The notes: a model not told the origin generated them from the letters alone. Counted from the first letter of the stretch, positions 18,303-27,622 are shown. The stretch is 56,516 bases of DNA from Paenibacillus maysiensis (GCF_000520815.1 NZ_ASRY01000304.1:1-56516), one strand, 5' to 3'. Program-made: numbers and translations.

Positions 18303-19315
18303 TACACGCTACCTCCTTCATATGCCGGAAATTGGTGGGCAACCCGATGCTGCTCTGCCCATCCCCATTGCTCACGGCGCGAGCTTAATGCCCCCGATGG
18401 GCAAATATCTACGCATTTCAGACAACCTTTGCAATACTGGTAATCAATCCCTTGCAAAAATGGCTGCATTCTTCCGCGTTTGTCTGCTTGCTCTTCCCAT
18501 ACGAAACAGTAATCCGGGCAAATCGAATCACACTTGGCACAATGCGTACATTTATCAGCTTCATATTCAGGCACATAACCCTGACGTGAACCACTAACAT
18601 CTCTCGTCATGCTGTTCCCCTGAGTCGCAATAACGCCCCCCGATGGCTGCGTTTCGTACCCCAGCAAGGGCTGCGGACGTTCAAAAACCCGATCCTGCGC
18701 GTCATCAGTAACCGGATATACGTGCAGTTCCATTTCTTCAAAACCACGGTTAAACGTACGCAAATTAGGCTCCACCAACTGTGGATTTTTCTTCTCAAAG
18801 GTACTGCGAATAACCGATCTCATCGCCTCCGGATCTAAAAAATCACAGACGCGGAACAGCGCACCCAGCATGGACGTATTCAGCTTGGTCCGCTCCTCCA
18901 GGGCGATGCCCATCGCATCCACCACCGCCAGCGTACCGGATACCAGTCCCAAATCAGCCCGTATTTCCTCTGCTGGACGCGTGGAATTGACCACAACGAT
19001 CCCGTCCGCTGGAAGTCCGCTGATGACATTTACCGTTTTGTACAATGTTTCATGAAAAATGCCCACCACATGCGGTTGCTCGATCGGACTGTGATCGCGG
19101 ATATCCACCCCGGGATCACAAAAACGGACAAAGCTTTTGACCGGGGTTCCCTTCTTTTCCGAACCATAGGACGAAAAATTTGAAGCATTTAGCCCCAGAC
19201 CAAGCACGCCCGTTTCGGCCAGCATTTTACCAGCCAGATTAGCGCCGAGTCCACCAATGGACTCCAGCCGGATTTCAAAAAATCCGAGTCGATTTGTGCT
19301 CGTTAAAATAGACAA
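18302..19315 (-). CDS. 2-oxoacid:ferredoxin oxidoreductase, fused gamma-delta subunits
   Basis: A 337-residue partner of the downstream alpha-beta fusion. The N-terminal gamma domain (about 10-190; EIRLESIGGLGANLAGKMLAE is its hallmark) is fused to a C-terminal two-cluster ferredoxin. Its eight cysteines are in CTHCAKCDSICPDYC and CKGCLKCVDICPSG, ligating two [4Fe-4S] clusters that pass electrons from the TPP site to free ferredoxin. TTG start preceded by AAGGGGG. Together the two genes make a complete enzyme from two polypeptides. They sit between the rib operon and ppiB, which are near neighbours in B. subtilis, so the pair looks inserted there. Confidence 0.9.
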   Translation of the reverse strand: MSILTSTNRLGFFEIRLESIGGLGANLAGKMLAETGVLGLGLNASNFSSYGSEKKGTPVKSFVRFCDPGVDIRDHSPIEQPHVVGIFHETLYKTVNVISGLPADGIVVVNSTRPAEEIRADLGLVSGTLAVVDAMGIALEERTKLNTSMLGALFRVCDFLDPEAMRSVIRSTFEKKNPQLVEPNLRTFNRGFEEMELHVYPVTDDAQDRVFERPQPLLGYETQPSGGVIATQGNSMTRDVSGSRQGYVPEYEADKCTHCAKCDSICPDYCFVWEEQADKRGRMQPFLQGIDYQYCKGCLKCVDICPSGALSSRREQWGWAEQHRVAHQFPAYEGGSV

Positions 19316-19487
19316 TGTGATAAACCCCCTTCTTTTGCAACCCTTACTAAGCTTGAATACTCATATAAAACAGGAAAATGCATTCTTATGAAAAGGCTAT
19401 CACAACACTTACTTTTCGAATGTGATCTTCTTCACTTTAAGACCTGCGTGAATGCGAAAATCAGCAAACTGTCAAACAAAAGACAAC

Positions 19488-19520
19488 AAAAAGCCGCCCT
19501 GTCCAAGGACAGAACGGCTT
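19488..19520 (-). terminator. Terminator of ppiB
   Basis: AGCCGTTCTGTCC...GGACAGGGCGGCT on the minus strand (19492-19520) with a short TTGG-type loop, followed by TTTTTG. It ends the lysA-ppiB side transcript. Confidence 0.88.
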
Positions 19521-19562
19521 AGGTCTAACGTTATAGAAAAAGATCATGCATTTAACGGTATA

Positions 19563-19997
19563 TTACGCGTCAAATACTTTGACCTCTTTCATTTTGTCGC
19601 CTTGTTTTACAGCATCAATGAATTCCATACCTTTGGTCACTTGACCAAATACAGTATGTACTCCATCCAAATGCGGCTGTGGAGCGTAGCAGATGAAGAA
19701 TTGGCTTCCGCCTGTGTTACGGCCTGCATGCGCCATGGACAGAACGCCTTTGGCATGCTTCGTTGTGTTCGTAGCTGTTTCGCAGTCGATCGTGTAGCCA
19801 GGGCCGCCTGTGCCTGTTCCATTAGGACAACCACCTTGGGCAACAAAGCCTGGAATTACACGGTGAAAGCTCAAACCGTTGTAATAACCGCTGTTTGCCA
19901 GCTTTTCGAAGTTAGCAACCGTGTTTGGCGCTTCTTCTGGAAAAAAATCAATTTCGACGATACCGCCGTTTTCAAGATCTATTCTACCTTTTTTCAT
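19563..19997 (-). CDS. ppiB: Peptidyl-prolyl cis-trans isomerase (cyclophilin) PpiB
   Basis: A 144-residue single-domain cyclophilin without signal peptide, so cytoplasmic. It speeds proline isomerisation during folding. Signature segments: [27 protein letters not shown] (with the catalytic Arg in FHRV), [21 protein letters not shown] and [11 protein letters not shown]. The ATG has AAGGAGC 8 bases upstream. Its place next to lysA and near the rib operon matches the Bacillus order. Confidence 0.97.
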   Translation of the reverse strand: MKKGRIDLENGGIVEIDFFPEEAPNTVANFEKLANSGYYNGLSFHRVIPGFVAQGGCPNGTGTGGPGYTIDCETATNTTKHAKGVLSMAHAGRNTGGSQFFICYAPQPHLDGVHTVFGQVTKGMEFIDAVKQGDKMKEVKVFDA

Positions 19998-20160
19998 TGT
20001 TTGTAGCTCCTTTTCAACCTGTTTTGAAAGCTAAATAGCATCAAGTTCCAGTTTACTATGAATTGCCGCGCTTAGCAAAGCCTTGTCCAAAAAAAAGAGA
20101 CCATTATCCCCAGTATATCACTTCCGGCTAAATGGTCTACTTCGTCACGCGTATCAAAAA

Positions 20161-21528
20161 TCAGGAAGAAACCGTAATCTTGGCGTTGGGATGAACCGAT
20201 GAACCAGCTTGGTCACGGACCAGGCGCTGTGGCACGACATCATTCCGAACGATATCCTCATAGCTTTCCCGGCGCACCACCAGCTCAGCCTCACCATTGT
20301 TTACAAATACAACCGCTGGTCGACGTAACCGGTTATAATTACTCGCCATGGAATAATTGTAGGCTCCGGTTGAAGCAACAGCGAGCAAATCCCCGCTGGT
20401 CGGACGCGGCAGCTCCACATCCCAAATAAGCATATCGCCGCTTTCACAGCATTTGCCCGCAATGGATACCGTCTCCTCGTTTGCATCATACGCCCGGTTA
20501 GCCAGCATGGCTTCATACTTCGCCTGATATAGCGCTGGACGCGGATTATCCGTCATTCCGCCGTCCACCGAGACATACTTGCGCACCTGTGGGATATCCT
20601 TGACGCTGCCTACTGTATACAAGGTTGTGCCTGAATCGCCCACAATACTGCGTCCCGGCTCAATCCAGACTTCTGGAAGCTCATCATAAAGCCCGGAAAA
20701 ATGAGTTTTTACGGCTTCACCGATAGCCTGTACATAGGTGGAAATTTTCAGTGGCGTGTCCTCTTCTGTGTAACGAATGCCAAATCCCCCACCCAGATTA
20801 ATAACCTTGAAAGAAAACTGAAGCTGTTCCTTGATTTCCCTGGAAAAAGCGGCAACCCGTTCGGCAGCCATTTGGAAGCCGTTAACTTCAAAAATTTGCG
20901 ATCCGATATGGGAATGTACCCCCAGCAGGTTCAGATGATCTAGTCTGATAGCTTGCTCCACCACATGGCGTGCTGTACCGTTCGCAATGTCAAAACCGAA
21001 CTTTGAATCCTCTTGGCCTGTGGCCATATATTCGTGCGTATGCGCTTCAACCCCCGGTGTAACCCGCAATAAAATATTTACCTGCTGTTTCCGCTCGGAG
21101 GCAAGGGCCTGAAGCAAATGCAGTTCCATCTCGCTGTCGACCACGAAGCAACCAATTTTCGCATCTAACGCCATTTCAATTTCTTCCAGTGTTTTGTTGT
21201 TGCCGTGAAAATGGATTCGCTCTGCCGGAAATCCAGCTTGCAGCGCGGTGAACAGCTCTCCACTGGAAACGACGTCGAGCGACATTCCTTCTTCTGCAGC
21301 CAAAGCACACATCGCCATTACGCAAAATGCTTTGCTTGCATAAGCGACTTGAAACTTCAACCCGGTTTCATGAAAAGCTTCTATAAATTCCCGACAACGC
21401 TGGCGTACTAACTGTTCATCTACAATATATAGCGGTGTTCCAAAACGCTCCTTCAGAAGGATCGTATCGCAGCCGCCAATCTCCAAATGTCCAGTGCTGT
21501 TAATTTTACTGCTTCCATGCAAATACAT
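20161..21528 (-). CDS. lysA: Diaminopimelate decarboxylase LysA
   Basis: A 455-residue PLP enzyme making L-lysine from meso-diaminopimelate, the last step of lysine synthesis. The alanine-racemase-like barrel carries the PLP lysine in YASKAFCVMAM. GGGFGIRY and EPGRSIV bind phosphate. The C-terminal barrel carries CCESGDML with the active-site Cys and GAYNYSMASNYN. The reading frame opens 12 codons earlier, but MYLHGSSKINSTGHLEIGG is the family N-terminus and AGAGAGG precedes it. It is the last gene of the sigF-spoVA block, as in B. subtilis. Confidence 0.97.
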   Translation of the reverse strand: MYLHGSSKINSTGHLEIGGCDTILLKERFGTPLYIVDEQLVRQRCREFIEAFHETGLKFQVAYASKAFCVMAMCALAAEEGMSLDVVSSGELFTALQAGFPAERIHFHGNNKTLEEIEMALDAKIGCFVVDSEMELHLLQALASERKQQVNILLRVTPGVEAHTHEYMATGQEDSKFGFDIANGTARHVVEQAIRLDHLNLLGVHSHIGSQIFEVNGFQMAAERVAAFSREIKEQLQFSFKVINLGGGFGIRYTEEDTPLKISTYVQAIGEAVKTHFSGLYDELPEVWIEPGRSIVGDSGTTLYTVGSVKDIPQVRKYVSVDGGMTDNPRPALYQAKYEAMLANRAYDANEETVSIAGKCCESGDMLIWDVELPRPTSGDLLAVASTGAYNYSMASNYNRLRRPAVVFVNNGEAELVVRRESYEDIVRNDVVPQRLVRDQAGSSVHPNAKITVSS

Positions 21529-21638
21529 GTTCTGGCGCCTCTCTTTCTGGAACAAGCAAGTCATATTCCATCGAATGTTAACACCAGTATATCAAAAAAA
21601 GCATCAACAAGAATGGATTTTTATGCAGATCATTTATA

Positions 21639-23324
21639 TTAATGTTCCTGCCCGTTGCCAGAGTTCGAATCCGTGCTTGCATCCGTACCCGGCATGCGTG
21701 TATTGTCCCGCGTTTTGTTGGATGACGGACGGTTAGGTGCATTCAGTACAGGCATACGGAACAAGATGGAAGCCATCGCCTTGGCATTAAAAGGAATGAA
21801 CGGCCACAGGTAGGAAGAATTGTATGACCGGTGCAGCGTCAGCATTAAAATGATCAGTGTCGTGCCTACAACAAAGCCAGGAACGTGGAAAATAGCCACA
21901 GAGATCAGCAAAACCAGCCGGATTAGCCGATTTGCCAATCCCAATTCATAGCTCGGCGTTGCGAACATCCCGATAGCAGCCACAGCCATATACAGCACAA
22001 CTTCGTTGACGAAAAGTCCCGTTTTAACCGCAATATCCCCGACCAAAATGGCGGCGATCAAGCCCATCGCGGAAGCCAGTGGTGTCGGTGTATGGACAGC
22101 CGCCATGCGCATGAGATCGACCCCCAGCTCCACAATGATAAACTGGGTAATCAGCGAGAGATGGGCTTCCTTTTGAGGACCAATAAAATCGAGAAACGCC
22201 GGTTTTAGCTCAGGATTGATGACCATAAGCAGCCACATTGGAAGCAAAAACATGGAAGCAAAAATCCCTATAAAGCGAACCCAGCGCAAATAGCTCCCCA
22301 TAAAAGCCGTTTGCCGATTCTCTTCTGCATGCTGACAAAGGTCAAAAAAGGTGGTAGGCAAAATCATCACACTGGGTGAGGTATCAACGAAAATAACGAG
22401 TCGCCCTTCCATAATATGCGAAGCCACAACATCTGGTCGCTCCGAATATCGCACTAATGGATATGGATTCCAGCCTTTATTAATAATCGTCTCCTCTAAT
22501 TGCTTATCCGCCAGCGGGATGCCGTCCAGATTAACGTTTTTAATTTTATCGCGTACCGTGTCCACCATCACTTTATCCACGATATCATCAATATAGCCCA
22601 AGCATACGTCGGTCCGGGTGCGGCGACCAACCTGCATCGCCTCAAATTTAAGCCCAGGGTCCCGCAAGCGGCGGCGAACCAGACCCACATTTGTCAGCAT
22701 CGTCTCTGTAAAGCCGTCACGGGCACCGCGTACGACGCGCTCCAGTGACGGCTCCTCGGGATTGCGTACCGGGTAATTACGGGTATCCAAAATGACCGAA
22801 AAGCGCTCACCTTCCATAAAGAAGGCGCTATAGCCTGTCAGCACCTTGTTGATGACAACCGACATTTTTTCGCTCTTTTCCACCTGAATATGCGGAATAT
22901 AATTTTCAAAATACGATTGCAGTCCGTCTGTAGACAGATCATCCGGTGTTAGATAGGTGAGCCGCTTCAGCACTTCAACCATGACTTGGTCCTTGGCAAA
23001 GGTATTCAGAAACAGATAGCCGATATGACGCCCACCTAGTGTCATCTCCCTGAATACGACGTCAAAGGTCTCTCCCAGACCGATTACTGCTTTAAGCGTT
23101 TCCCGATTATCCTTCATCCTTGGCGATATATCATCCTTACCCTGCCAATAGCGGACGGATTCCTCTACGTTATCAGAACGCTCACTCTCTTTTTTATGCT
23201 TAAAACGTTCTGACTCCTGTGCCAGCCTTTTTCTCCACGGGCTCATTTCTTCCTTGCCAGCAGTATAACCTTCATTCCCGATGGCTCCGTCCTCCTGATG
23301 TTCTTGATCCGGTCTATGCTCCAT
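21639..23324 (-). CDS. spoVAF: Stage V sporulation protein AF (GerA family)
   Basis: A 561-residue membrane protein with a charged N-terminal cytoplasmic region (about 1-80), a GerA-type soluble domain (GFTETMLTNVGLVRRRLRDPGLKFEAMQVGRRT is the family core) and four or five TMs from about 370. The C-terminus is short and polar. SpoVAF resembles the A subunits of germinant receptors and acts with the SpoVA channel in dipicolinic-acid movement or germination. ATG at 23324 with AAGGGGG upstream; the frame opens at a GTG six codons before. It directly follows spoVAB here because spoVAC-spoVAEb are absent from this position. Confidence 0.92.
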   Translation of the reverse strand: MEHRPDQEHQEDGAIGNEGYTAGKEEMSPWRKRLAQESERFKHKKESERSDNVEESVRYWQGKDDISPRMKDNRETLKAVIGLGETFDVVFREMTLGGRHIGYLFLNTFAKDQVMVEVLKRLTYLTPDDLSTDGLQSYFENYIPHIQVEKSEKMSVVINKVLTGYSAFFMEGERFSVILDTRNYPVRNPEEPSLERVVRGARDGFTETMLTNVGLVRRRLRDPGLKFEAMQVGRRTRTDVCLGYIDDIVDKVMVDTVRDKIKNVNLDGIPLADKQLEETIINKGWNPYPLVRYSERPDVVASHIMEGRLVIFVDTSPSVMILPTTFFDLCQHAEENRQTAFMGSYLRWVRFIGIFASMFLLPMWLLMVINPELKPAFLDFIGPQKEAHLSLITQFIIVELGVDLMRMAAVHTPTPLASAMGLIAAILVGDIAVKTGLFVNEVVLYMAVAAIGMFATPSYELGLANRLIRLVLLISVAIFHVPGFVVGTTLIILMLTLHRSYNSSYLWPFIPFNAKAMASILFRMPVLNAPNRPSSNKTRDNTRMPGTDASTDSNSGNGQEH

Positions 23325-23350
23325 ATCTCTTGCCCCCTTCACTTTCCTCG

Positions 23351-23776
23351 TTATCGGTTGTATACGAACCAGTCAAAAAACGAACCCGTCACCTTACCCA
23401 GCACCATCGCCATCAGCAAGCCAAACATATACACGGTCATATGGAGCCGCTTGGCGAGTATAGGCAAGAGATTCAGTACCTCCGTCAGTGCTGCGGCGAG
23501 TAAACCGATAAACACTCCGCAAAACAACCCCGGAATCCACGTAAGTACGCCCGGCAACGGTAAGCATATATTCCAAAAATCGGACACCGTTCCGACCACT
23601 GAACCCAAAATCATAGATTTTTCGTATGCTCGTGATTTGTTATAGGTGCGGGTAAGCTGTGCAAGCCGGGGAATCATATCCAGCACAATAAAAAGTGCGA
23701 TCACGCCACCACCCACCGCAACGCCTCCGGCGATGCCTAAAATGATCTGAAGTGCACCCTGTACATACATCATCAT
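23351..23776 (-). CDS. spoVAB: Stage V sporulation protein AB
   Basis: A 141-residue integral membrane protein with about four hydrophobic segments (for example ILGIAGGVAVGGGVIALFIVLDMIPRL and YMFGLLMAMVLGKVTGSFFDWF). Its start overlaps the spoVAA stop by ATGA, so it is translated with spoVAA. In Bacillus the spoVA products act in calcium-dipicolinate uptake into the forespore. The sequence fits SpoVAB throughout. Confidence 0.92.
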   Translation of the reverse strand: MMMYVQGALQIILGIAGGVAVGGGVIALFIVLDMIPRLAQLTRTYNKSRAYEKSMILGSVVGTVSDFWNICLPLPGVLTWIPGLFCGVFIGLLAAALTEVLNLLPILAKRLHMTVYMFGLLMAMVLGKVTGSFFDWFVYNR

Positions 23777-24426
23777 CGGCGCTTATCCTTCGTATGCATG
23801 CGGGCCATCTTTTCATATTCCTCCGCCACAACGTACTGATCCACATTTTCCTGATACAGATACATTTCCACTTCCAGCGGCGTCGGCTCCTCGTTCCATT
23901 TTTTTTTGAATAAATGATTAAAGAATACAATCATGCCGAAGCCGATACCGATCGAATACGCAATCTGGAACAGATATGGATGCTCATCCTTGTGTCCAGT
24001 GATCATCTCAACAATCCGCACCTGCACCTCCATCATGCTGACGTCAGCGTGGAAATTCATAATCGTGAGCGCAGAGCCAAAGAACAGAAGCACCCATACC
24101 AGAACAAACAATATTTTGGACGGCTTACGCGGCTTTTCCACGATTTCCACAAGCACATGCGGCTTGCCGAGAGATTCCACGACGACATCTGGAATGCGTT
24201 CTCTAATTTTCGAAATGATTTGCAGCATGTCCACCAGTATCAGATTGCCGTCCTGCTGCTGTGGCCGCTTGAGAACTAGCTCCAGCAGCTCGTTTTCCCA
24301 TTCGGGATCTGTCAGCAGATGGGCTACATCCCCCAAATGCAAGTCATGCCCCTGTAACATGCGTACACGACTGCGGAGACGTAAATAGACTATGGGAGCC
24401 ACTGTAGGAGCCGGATTATGAGTCAT
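23773..24426 (-). CDS. spoVAA: Stage V sporulation protein AA
   Basis: A 217-residue protein with an N-terminal soluble domain that begins in APTVAPIVYLRLRSRVRM and includes LHLGDVAHLL, and two TMs around residues 105-125 and 150-165. It matches SpoVAA, which in B. subtilis forms part of the inner spore membrane SpoVA assembly and binds nucleic-acid-like ligands only by structural resemblance. AAGGAGG precedes the ATG. A terminator and a forespore promoter lie between sigF and this gene, so it starts its own transcript. Confidence 0.92.
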   Translation of the reverse strand: MTHNPAPTVAPIVYLRLRSRVRMLQGHDLHLGDVAHLLTDPEWENELLELVLKRPQQQDGNLILVDMLQIISKIRERIPDVVVESLGKPHVLVEIVEKPRKPSKILFVLVWVLLFFGSALTIMNFHADVSMMEVQVRIVEMITGHKDEHPYLFQIAYSIGIGFGMIVFFNHLFKKKWNEEPTPLEVEMYLYQENVDQYVVAEEYEKMARMHTKDKRR

Positions 24427-24458
24427 CCGATCCCCTCCTTATCCTCGTAATTACTGGT

Positions 24459-24488
24459 TAGTATGAGGCGAAGCCGAGAAACATATTC
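24459..24488 (-). promoter_or_regulatory. Sigma-G/sigma-F-type promoter of spoVA
   Basis: On the minus strand GAATA (24484-24488), an 18-base spacer, and CATACTA (24459-24465) reproduce the forespore consensus GMATR-N18-CATWMTA exactly. The start of spoVAA is about 33 bases downstream. This agrees with sigma-G control of spoVA known in B. subtilis. Confidence 0.85.
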
Positions 24489-24511
24489 CGTGCACTTTCT
24501 GTTTCTCCACG

Positions 24512-24558
24512 CAAAAAGGGTACCCCTGACCATTAACATGGCTTGGGAATACCCTTTT
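24512..24558 (-). terminator. Terminator after sigF
   Basis: Minus-strand hairpin AAAAGGGTATTCC...GGGGTACCCTTTTTG with arms near 24513-24526 and 24546-24558 and a T-run. It separates the spoIIA operon from spoVA. Confidence 0.85.
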
Positions 24559-24600
24559 GAATTACGCAGCATGAGGATTTAGCAAAAATCCTCACCGATA

Positions 24601-25356
24601 TTATTGAGCAATCTGATCGCGAATCGACTGCAAAATCTTTTTTTCCAGCCGCGATACCTGCACCTGGGAAATACCAAGCCGGCTTGCGACCTCTGATTGG
24701 GTCTGATCGCGATAATAACGCAGATATACAATGAGCCGTTCCCGCTCAGTCAGCCCGCCGATAGCCTCATTCAGCGCCAGCTTGTCAAACCATCGCTCCT
24801 GCGATTCATCTGCAATCTGATCCATGAGCGTAATCGGGTCGCCGTCATTTTCGAACACCGTTTCGTGAATCGAGGTTGGCGGCTTGTTAGCCTCCTGAGC
24901 AAAAACAACATCCTCTGGTGTAACTCCCAGTTCATCTGCGACTTCCTTGATCGTAGGTAAACGGTTTAGCCGTTTGGACAGCTCGTCCTTCATTTTGCGG
25001 ACTTTATTGGCCGTCTCCTTGAGGGAGCGGCTTACCTTAAGCGTGCCGTCATCGCGCAGAAAACGTTGAATTTCCCCAATAATCATCGGGACCGCATACG
25101 TTGAAAATTTGACTTCATAGCTTAGATCGAATTTGTCCACCGATTTTAACAAACCGATGCAGCCGATCTGAAAAAGATCGTCAGGTTCATATCCCCGGTT
25201 CATAAAGCGCTGCACGACAGACCATACGAGCCGGATATTACTATTGACCAGCGTCTCACGGGCATCATTATCACCGGATTGACTCAGTGCAATGAGCCGT
25301 TTGACTTCTGCATCCTCCAAATAGCTGTTCGAAGTTTTTTTTCCTCCTGCTTCCAT
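24601..25356 (-). CDS. sigF: RNA polymerase sporulation sigma factor SigF
   Basis: A 251-residue forespore-specific sigma factor. Region 2 (LVNSNIRLVWSVVQRFMNRGYEPDDLFQIGCIGLLKSVDKFDLS) carries the core-binding and -10 contacts. Region 3 covers residues about 110-170. Region 4 ends with QSEVASRLGISQVQVSRLEKKI, the -35-binding helix-turn-helix. It is held inactive by SpoIIAB and freed in the forespore after asymmetric division. It is the third gene of spoIIAA-spoIIAB-sigF with short spacing, followed by its own terminator. Confidence 0.98.
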   Translation of the reverse strand: MEAGGKKTSNSYLEDAEVKRLIALSQSGDNDARETLVNSNIRLVWSVVQRFMNRGYEPDDLFQIGCIGLLKSVDKFDLSYEVKFSTYAVPMIIGEIQRFLRDDGTLKVSRSLKETANKVRKMKDELSKRLNRLPTIKEVADELGVTPEDVVFAQEANKPPTSIHETVFENDGDPITLMDQIADESQERWFDKLALNEAIGGLTERERLIVYLRYYRDQTQSEVASRLGISQVQVSRLEKKILQSIRDQIAQ

Positions 25357-25367
25357 AGGATCAACCC

Positions 25368-25823
25368 CTAATTATATAAAGCTTTCTTGGATTCAATCCT
25401 TTTCTTCATCCGGACCGACGTGCCTCCGCCCGGCTCACTGAGTGCTTCAAACTCATCCATGAAATTTTCCATAATGGTAAAACCCATGCCCGAGCGTTCC
25501 AGTTCAGGCTTGGAGGTATACAGTGGCTGCTTCGCCAGCTCCAGATCCTCGATCCCTCTTCCTGCATCTTCAATCACCAGTGTAACCACGTCCATTTCAA
25601 TCCCGACCTTGATGGTCACGACTCCGGACGGATCGCTGTCATAGCCGTGAATAATACTGTTCGTTACCGCCTCGGACACCACGGTTTTCAGATCGCTCAG
25701 CTCGTCCATCGTCGGATCAAGCCGGGAAATAAAGGCAGCGACAGCGACGCGGGCAAACGCTTCATTCTCGGATTTGGCGGCAAATTGCAAGCTCATGAAA
25801 TTGTTTCCCGTACTTTCCCTCAT
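25368..25823 (-). CDS. spoIIAB: Anti-sigma-F factor and kinase SpoIIAB
   Basis: A 151-residue GHKL-type serine kinase that binds sigma-F and phosphorylates SpoIIAA. The N box is in [16 protein letters not shown], the G1 box is [11 protein letters not shown], and the later box is [16 protein letters not shown]. The start overlaps the spoIIAA stop by ATGA. The protein decides between holding sigma-F (ATP form) and SpoIIAA (ADP form). Confidence 0.97.
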   Translation of the reverse strand: MRESTGNNFMSLQFAAKSENEAFARVAVAAFISRLDPTMDELSDLKTVVSEAVTNSIIHGYDSDPSGVVTIKVGIEMDVVTLVIEDAGRGIEDLELAKQPLYTSKPELERSGMGFTIMENFMDEFEALSEPGGGTSVRMKKRIESKKALYN

Positions 25824-26173
25824 GACACCACCTCCAATTCCGTGAGCGCATTTCCCTCGTTTTCATATACAGGCATGATTTTAAACAAGCCTGACATATC
25901 CAGCAGTCGGTGTACCGGCGGATTGACATCACAGACAGCCATCTTGCCACCCTTTTGTTTAATCAGCTTGTAACGTCCCAAGATAACGCCAAGGCCGGAG
26001 CTGTCCATAAACTGGAGATTTTTCAGGCTGAGCACGATATGCTCGCATTGACGGCGCTGAATCGCCTCATCCATTTGCATACGGACCATGTCCGACGTAT
26101 GGTGATCAAGCTCACCGGACAGTCTTACAATCAACACTCCCCGATGATGCTCCATTTCAATTTGCAGGTTCAT
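25820..26173 (-). CDS. spoIIAA: Anti-anti-sigma factor SpoIIAA
   Basis: A 117-residue STAS-domain protein. The phosphorylated serine is S58 in [12 protein letters not shown], at exactly the position known in B. subtilis. Unphosphorylated SpoIIAA displaces sigma-F from SpoIIAB; the phosphatase SpoIIE reactivates it. First gene of the operon, after dacF. A sigma-H promoter was looked for in the 96 bases upstream, but no convincing one was found. Confidence 0.97.
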   Translation of the reverse strand: MNLQIEMEHHRGVLIVRLSGELDHHTSDMVRMQMDEAIQRRQCEHIVLSLKNLQFMDSSGLGVILGRYKLIKQKGGKMAVCDVNPPVHRLLDMSGLFKIMPVYENEGNALTELEVVS

Positions 26174-26269
26174 GCTTACTCACTCTCCTCCCGGTCTTGG
26201 ACAAGGATTTCTACGCAGCCGCAGACGATTCCTGCCCTCCGACAAAACTAGAAGAAAACCCCTTAAAAT

Positions 26270-27463
26270 CTACAAAGAAAACAGGTTCGACATGGTGCGT
26301 TTAAACAATTTCCACCATCCAGCCTTCTCCACCGCCACGGGTGAGGTTATATTAAACTCCTTGAGCCGTTTACCATCCTGATAGACAACCAGCTTGCCAA
26401 CCGGATCACCTGCACGGACAGGAGCTTTCAGACTTGGAGCGAGTTGCAGCTCATGGCGCAGCGTATCCTTCGTTCCACCCTTTTTCACCAGCACACTGTA
26501 GGAACGATCTGCCTGAATTTTCAGCTCCGGCAGTACACCCTTCTCGACTTTTACGCTTCCCAGCAGGTCACCCGGCTTGTACACTGATTTCATCGTGTAT
26601 TGGGAAAATGCATAATCGAACATGGAGGATACTTCATTGTTACGTGTTTTGGTATTCGGTTCGCCAAGTACGACAGCGACTACACGCATACCATCACGCT
26701 TGGCCGTAGCGGAAAGGCAAAATTTCGCTTCCCCTGTGTAGCCTGTTTTCAGCCCGTCCGCTCCAGTATAAAAGCGAACCAGCTTATTCGTATTCACCAG
26801 CCAAAACGGCTTGGCCGAGGATTTGCGTAAATAGTCCTGATACGCTCCTGTATATTTCGTAATTTGGGGATATTTCAACAGTTCACGGCTCATGACCGCA
26901 ATATCATGCGCAGAAGAATAGTGATTTTTTACCGGCAAACCGTTGCAATTGGCAAAATGGGTATCCTTTAAACCAAGCTGCTGCGCCTTGGCATTCATCA
27001 ATTCGACAAAGGCCTGCTCAGAGCCGGCAATTTTCTCAGCCATCGCCACAGAAGCATCGTTGCCGGAAGCCATCGCGACTCCTTTAAGCATCTCATCGAC
27101 CGTCATTTCTTCTCCCGGCTCCAGAAAAATTTGCGATCCGCCCATCGAAGCCGCATATTCGCTGGCCCGTACTTTGTCGGTCAGCTTGAGTTTGCCATCT
27201 TGAATAGCCTCCATTGTCAGCAGCATGGTCATAATTTTAGTAATACTCGCCGGAGGAAGCTTTTCACGGCTATTTTTTTCATAGATAACAGTACCCGTAT
27301 CCGCATCCATTAGGATCGCCGAGAGAGCCTCGGGAGCAAGCTCAGCCGCAGAACCCTCCTTGGGCTTGCTTTCAGGTTTGCTTTCCTCGGCCCAACCGCC
27401 GACGGGGACAGCAGTCAAGGCCACCAGACAAGCCAGGATGAACGCTACCACTTTTTTCTTCAC
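26270..27463 (-). CDS. dacF: D-alanyl-D-alanine carboxypeptidase DacF
   Basis: A 397-residue serine carboxypeptidase of the PBP5 family made in the forespore in B. subtilis. A signal peptide is visible (about residues 1-25, cleaved near GGWA). The motifs are S73-I-T-K76, SGND and KTGYTGEA. The C-terminal beta domain and an amphipathic membrane-binding tail (WWKLFKRTMSNLFSL) follow. The best start is the GTG at 27463, 9 bases after GAGGAGG; the frame opens further upstream at 27499. It precedes spoIIAA as in Bacillus and is a paralogue of the dacB at 7.6-8.8 kb. Confidence 0.93.
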   Translation of the reverse strand: MKKKVVAFILACLVALTAVPVGGWAEESKPESKPKEGSAAELAPEALSAILMDADTGTVIYEKNSREKLPPASITKIMTMLLTMEAIQDGKLKLTDKVRASEYAASMGGSQIFLEPGEEMTVDEMLKGVAMASGNDASVAMAEKIAGSEQAFVELMNAKAQQLGLKDTHFANCNGLPVKNHYSSAHDIAVMSRELLKYPQITKYTGAYQDYLRKSSAKPFWLVNTNKLVRFYTGADGLKTGYTGEAKFCLSATAKRDGMRVVAVVLGEPNTKTRNNEVSSMFDYAFSQYTMKSVYKPGDLLGSVKVEKGVLPELKIQADRSYSVLVKKGGTKDTLRHELQLAPSLKAPVRAGDPVGKLVVYQDGKRLKEFNITSPVAVEKAGWWKLFKRTMSNLFSL

Positions 27464-27597
27464 AATCGGTTCCCTCCTCAACATATTGGCGTAAAGCACC
27501 GGAGCCCGTTATGTAGTCCTCCAGCCTATTCGCGTGCTGCTAACCATTGTCGTCAGAATGGAAGAAAAATATTCCATACGTTTAAAAACGTCAAATA

Positions 27598-27622
27598 GCA
27601 CCAAGCTGAGTCAGCCTGGTGC
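27598..27622. repeat. 25-bp near-perfect palindrome upstream of dacF
   Basis: The sequence reads GCACCA-A-GCTGA-G-TCAGC-C-TGGTGC: two 11-base halves around a single central G, with one mismatch pair. It lies between the end of the lyase-like gene and dacF. There is no clear T-run on either strand, so it resembles an operator or a weak terminator. Confidence 0.6.

Noticed and set aside
26174..26269. Sigma-H promoter expected before spoIIAA
   Set aside because: TAAGGGGTT resembles a -35 box, but no fitting -10 lies 11-12 bases downstream.
7566..27463. DacB and DacF as a recent duplication
   Set aside because: Both exist separately in B. subtilis in the same contexts, so they are old paralogues.
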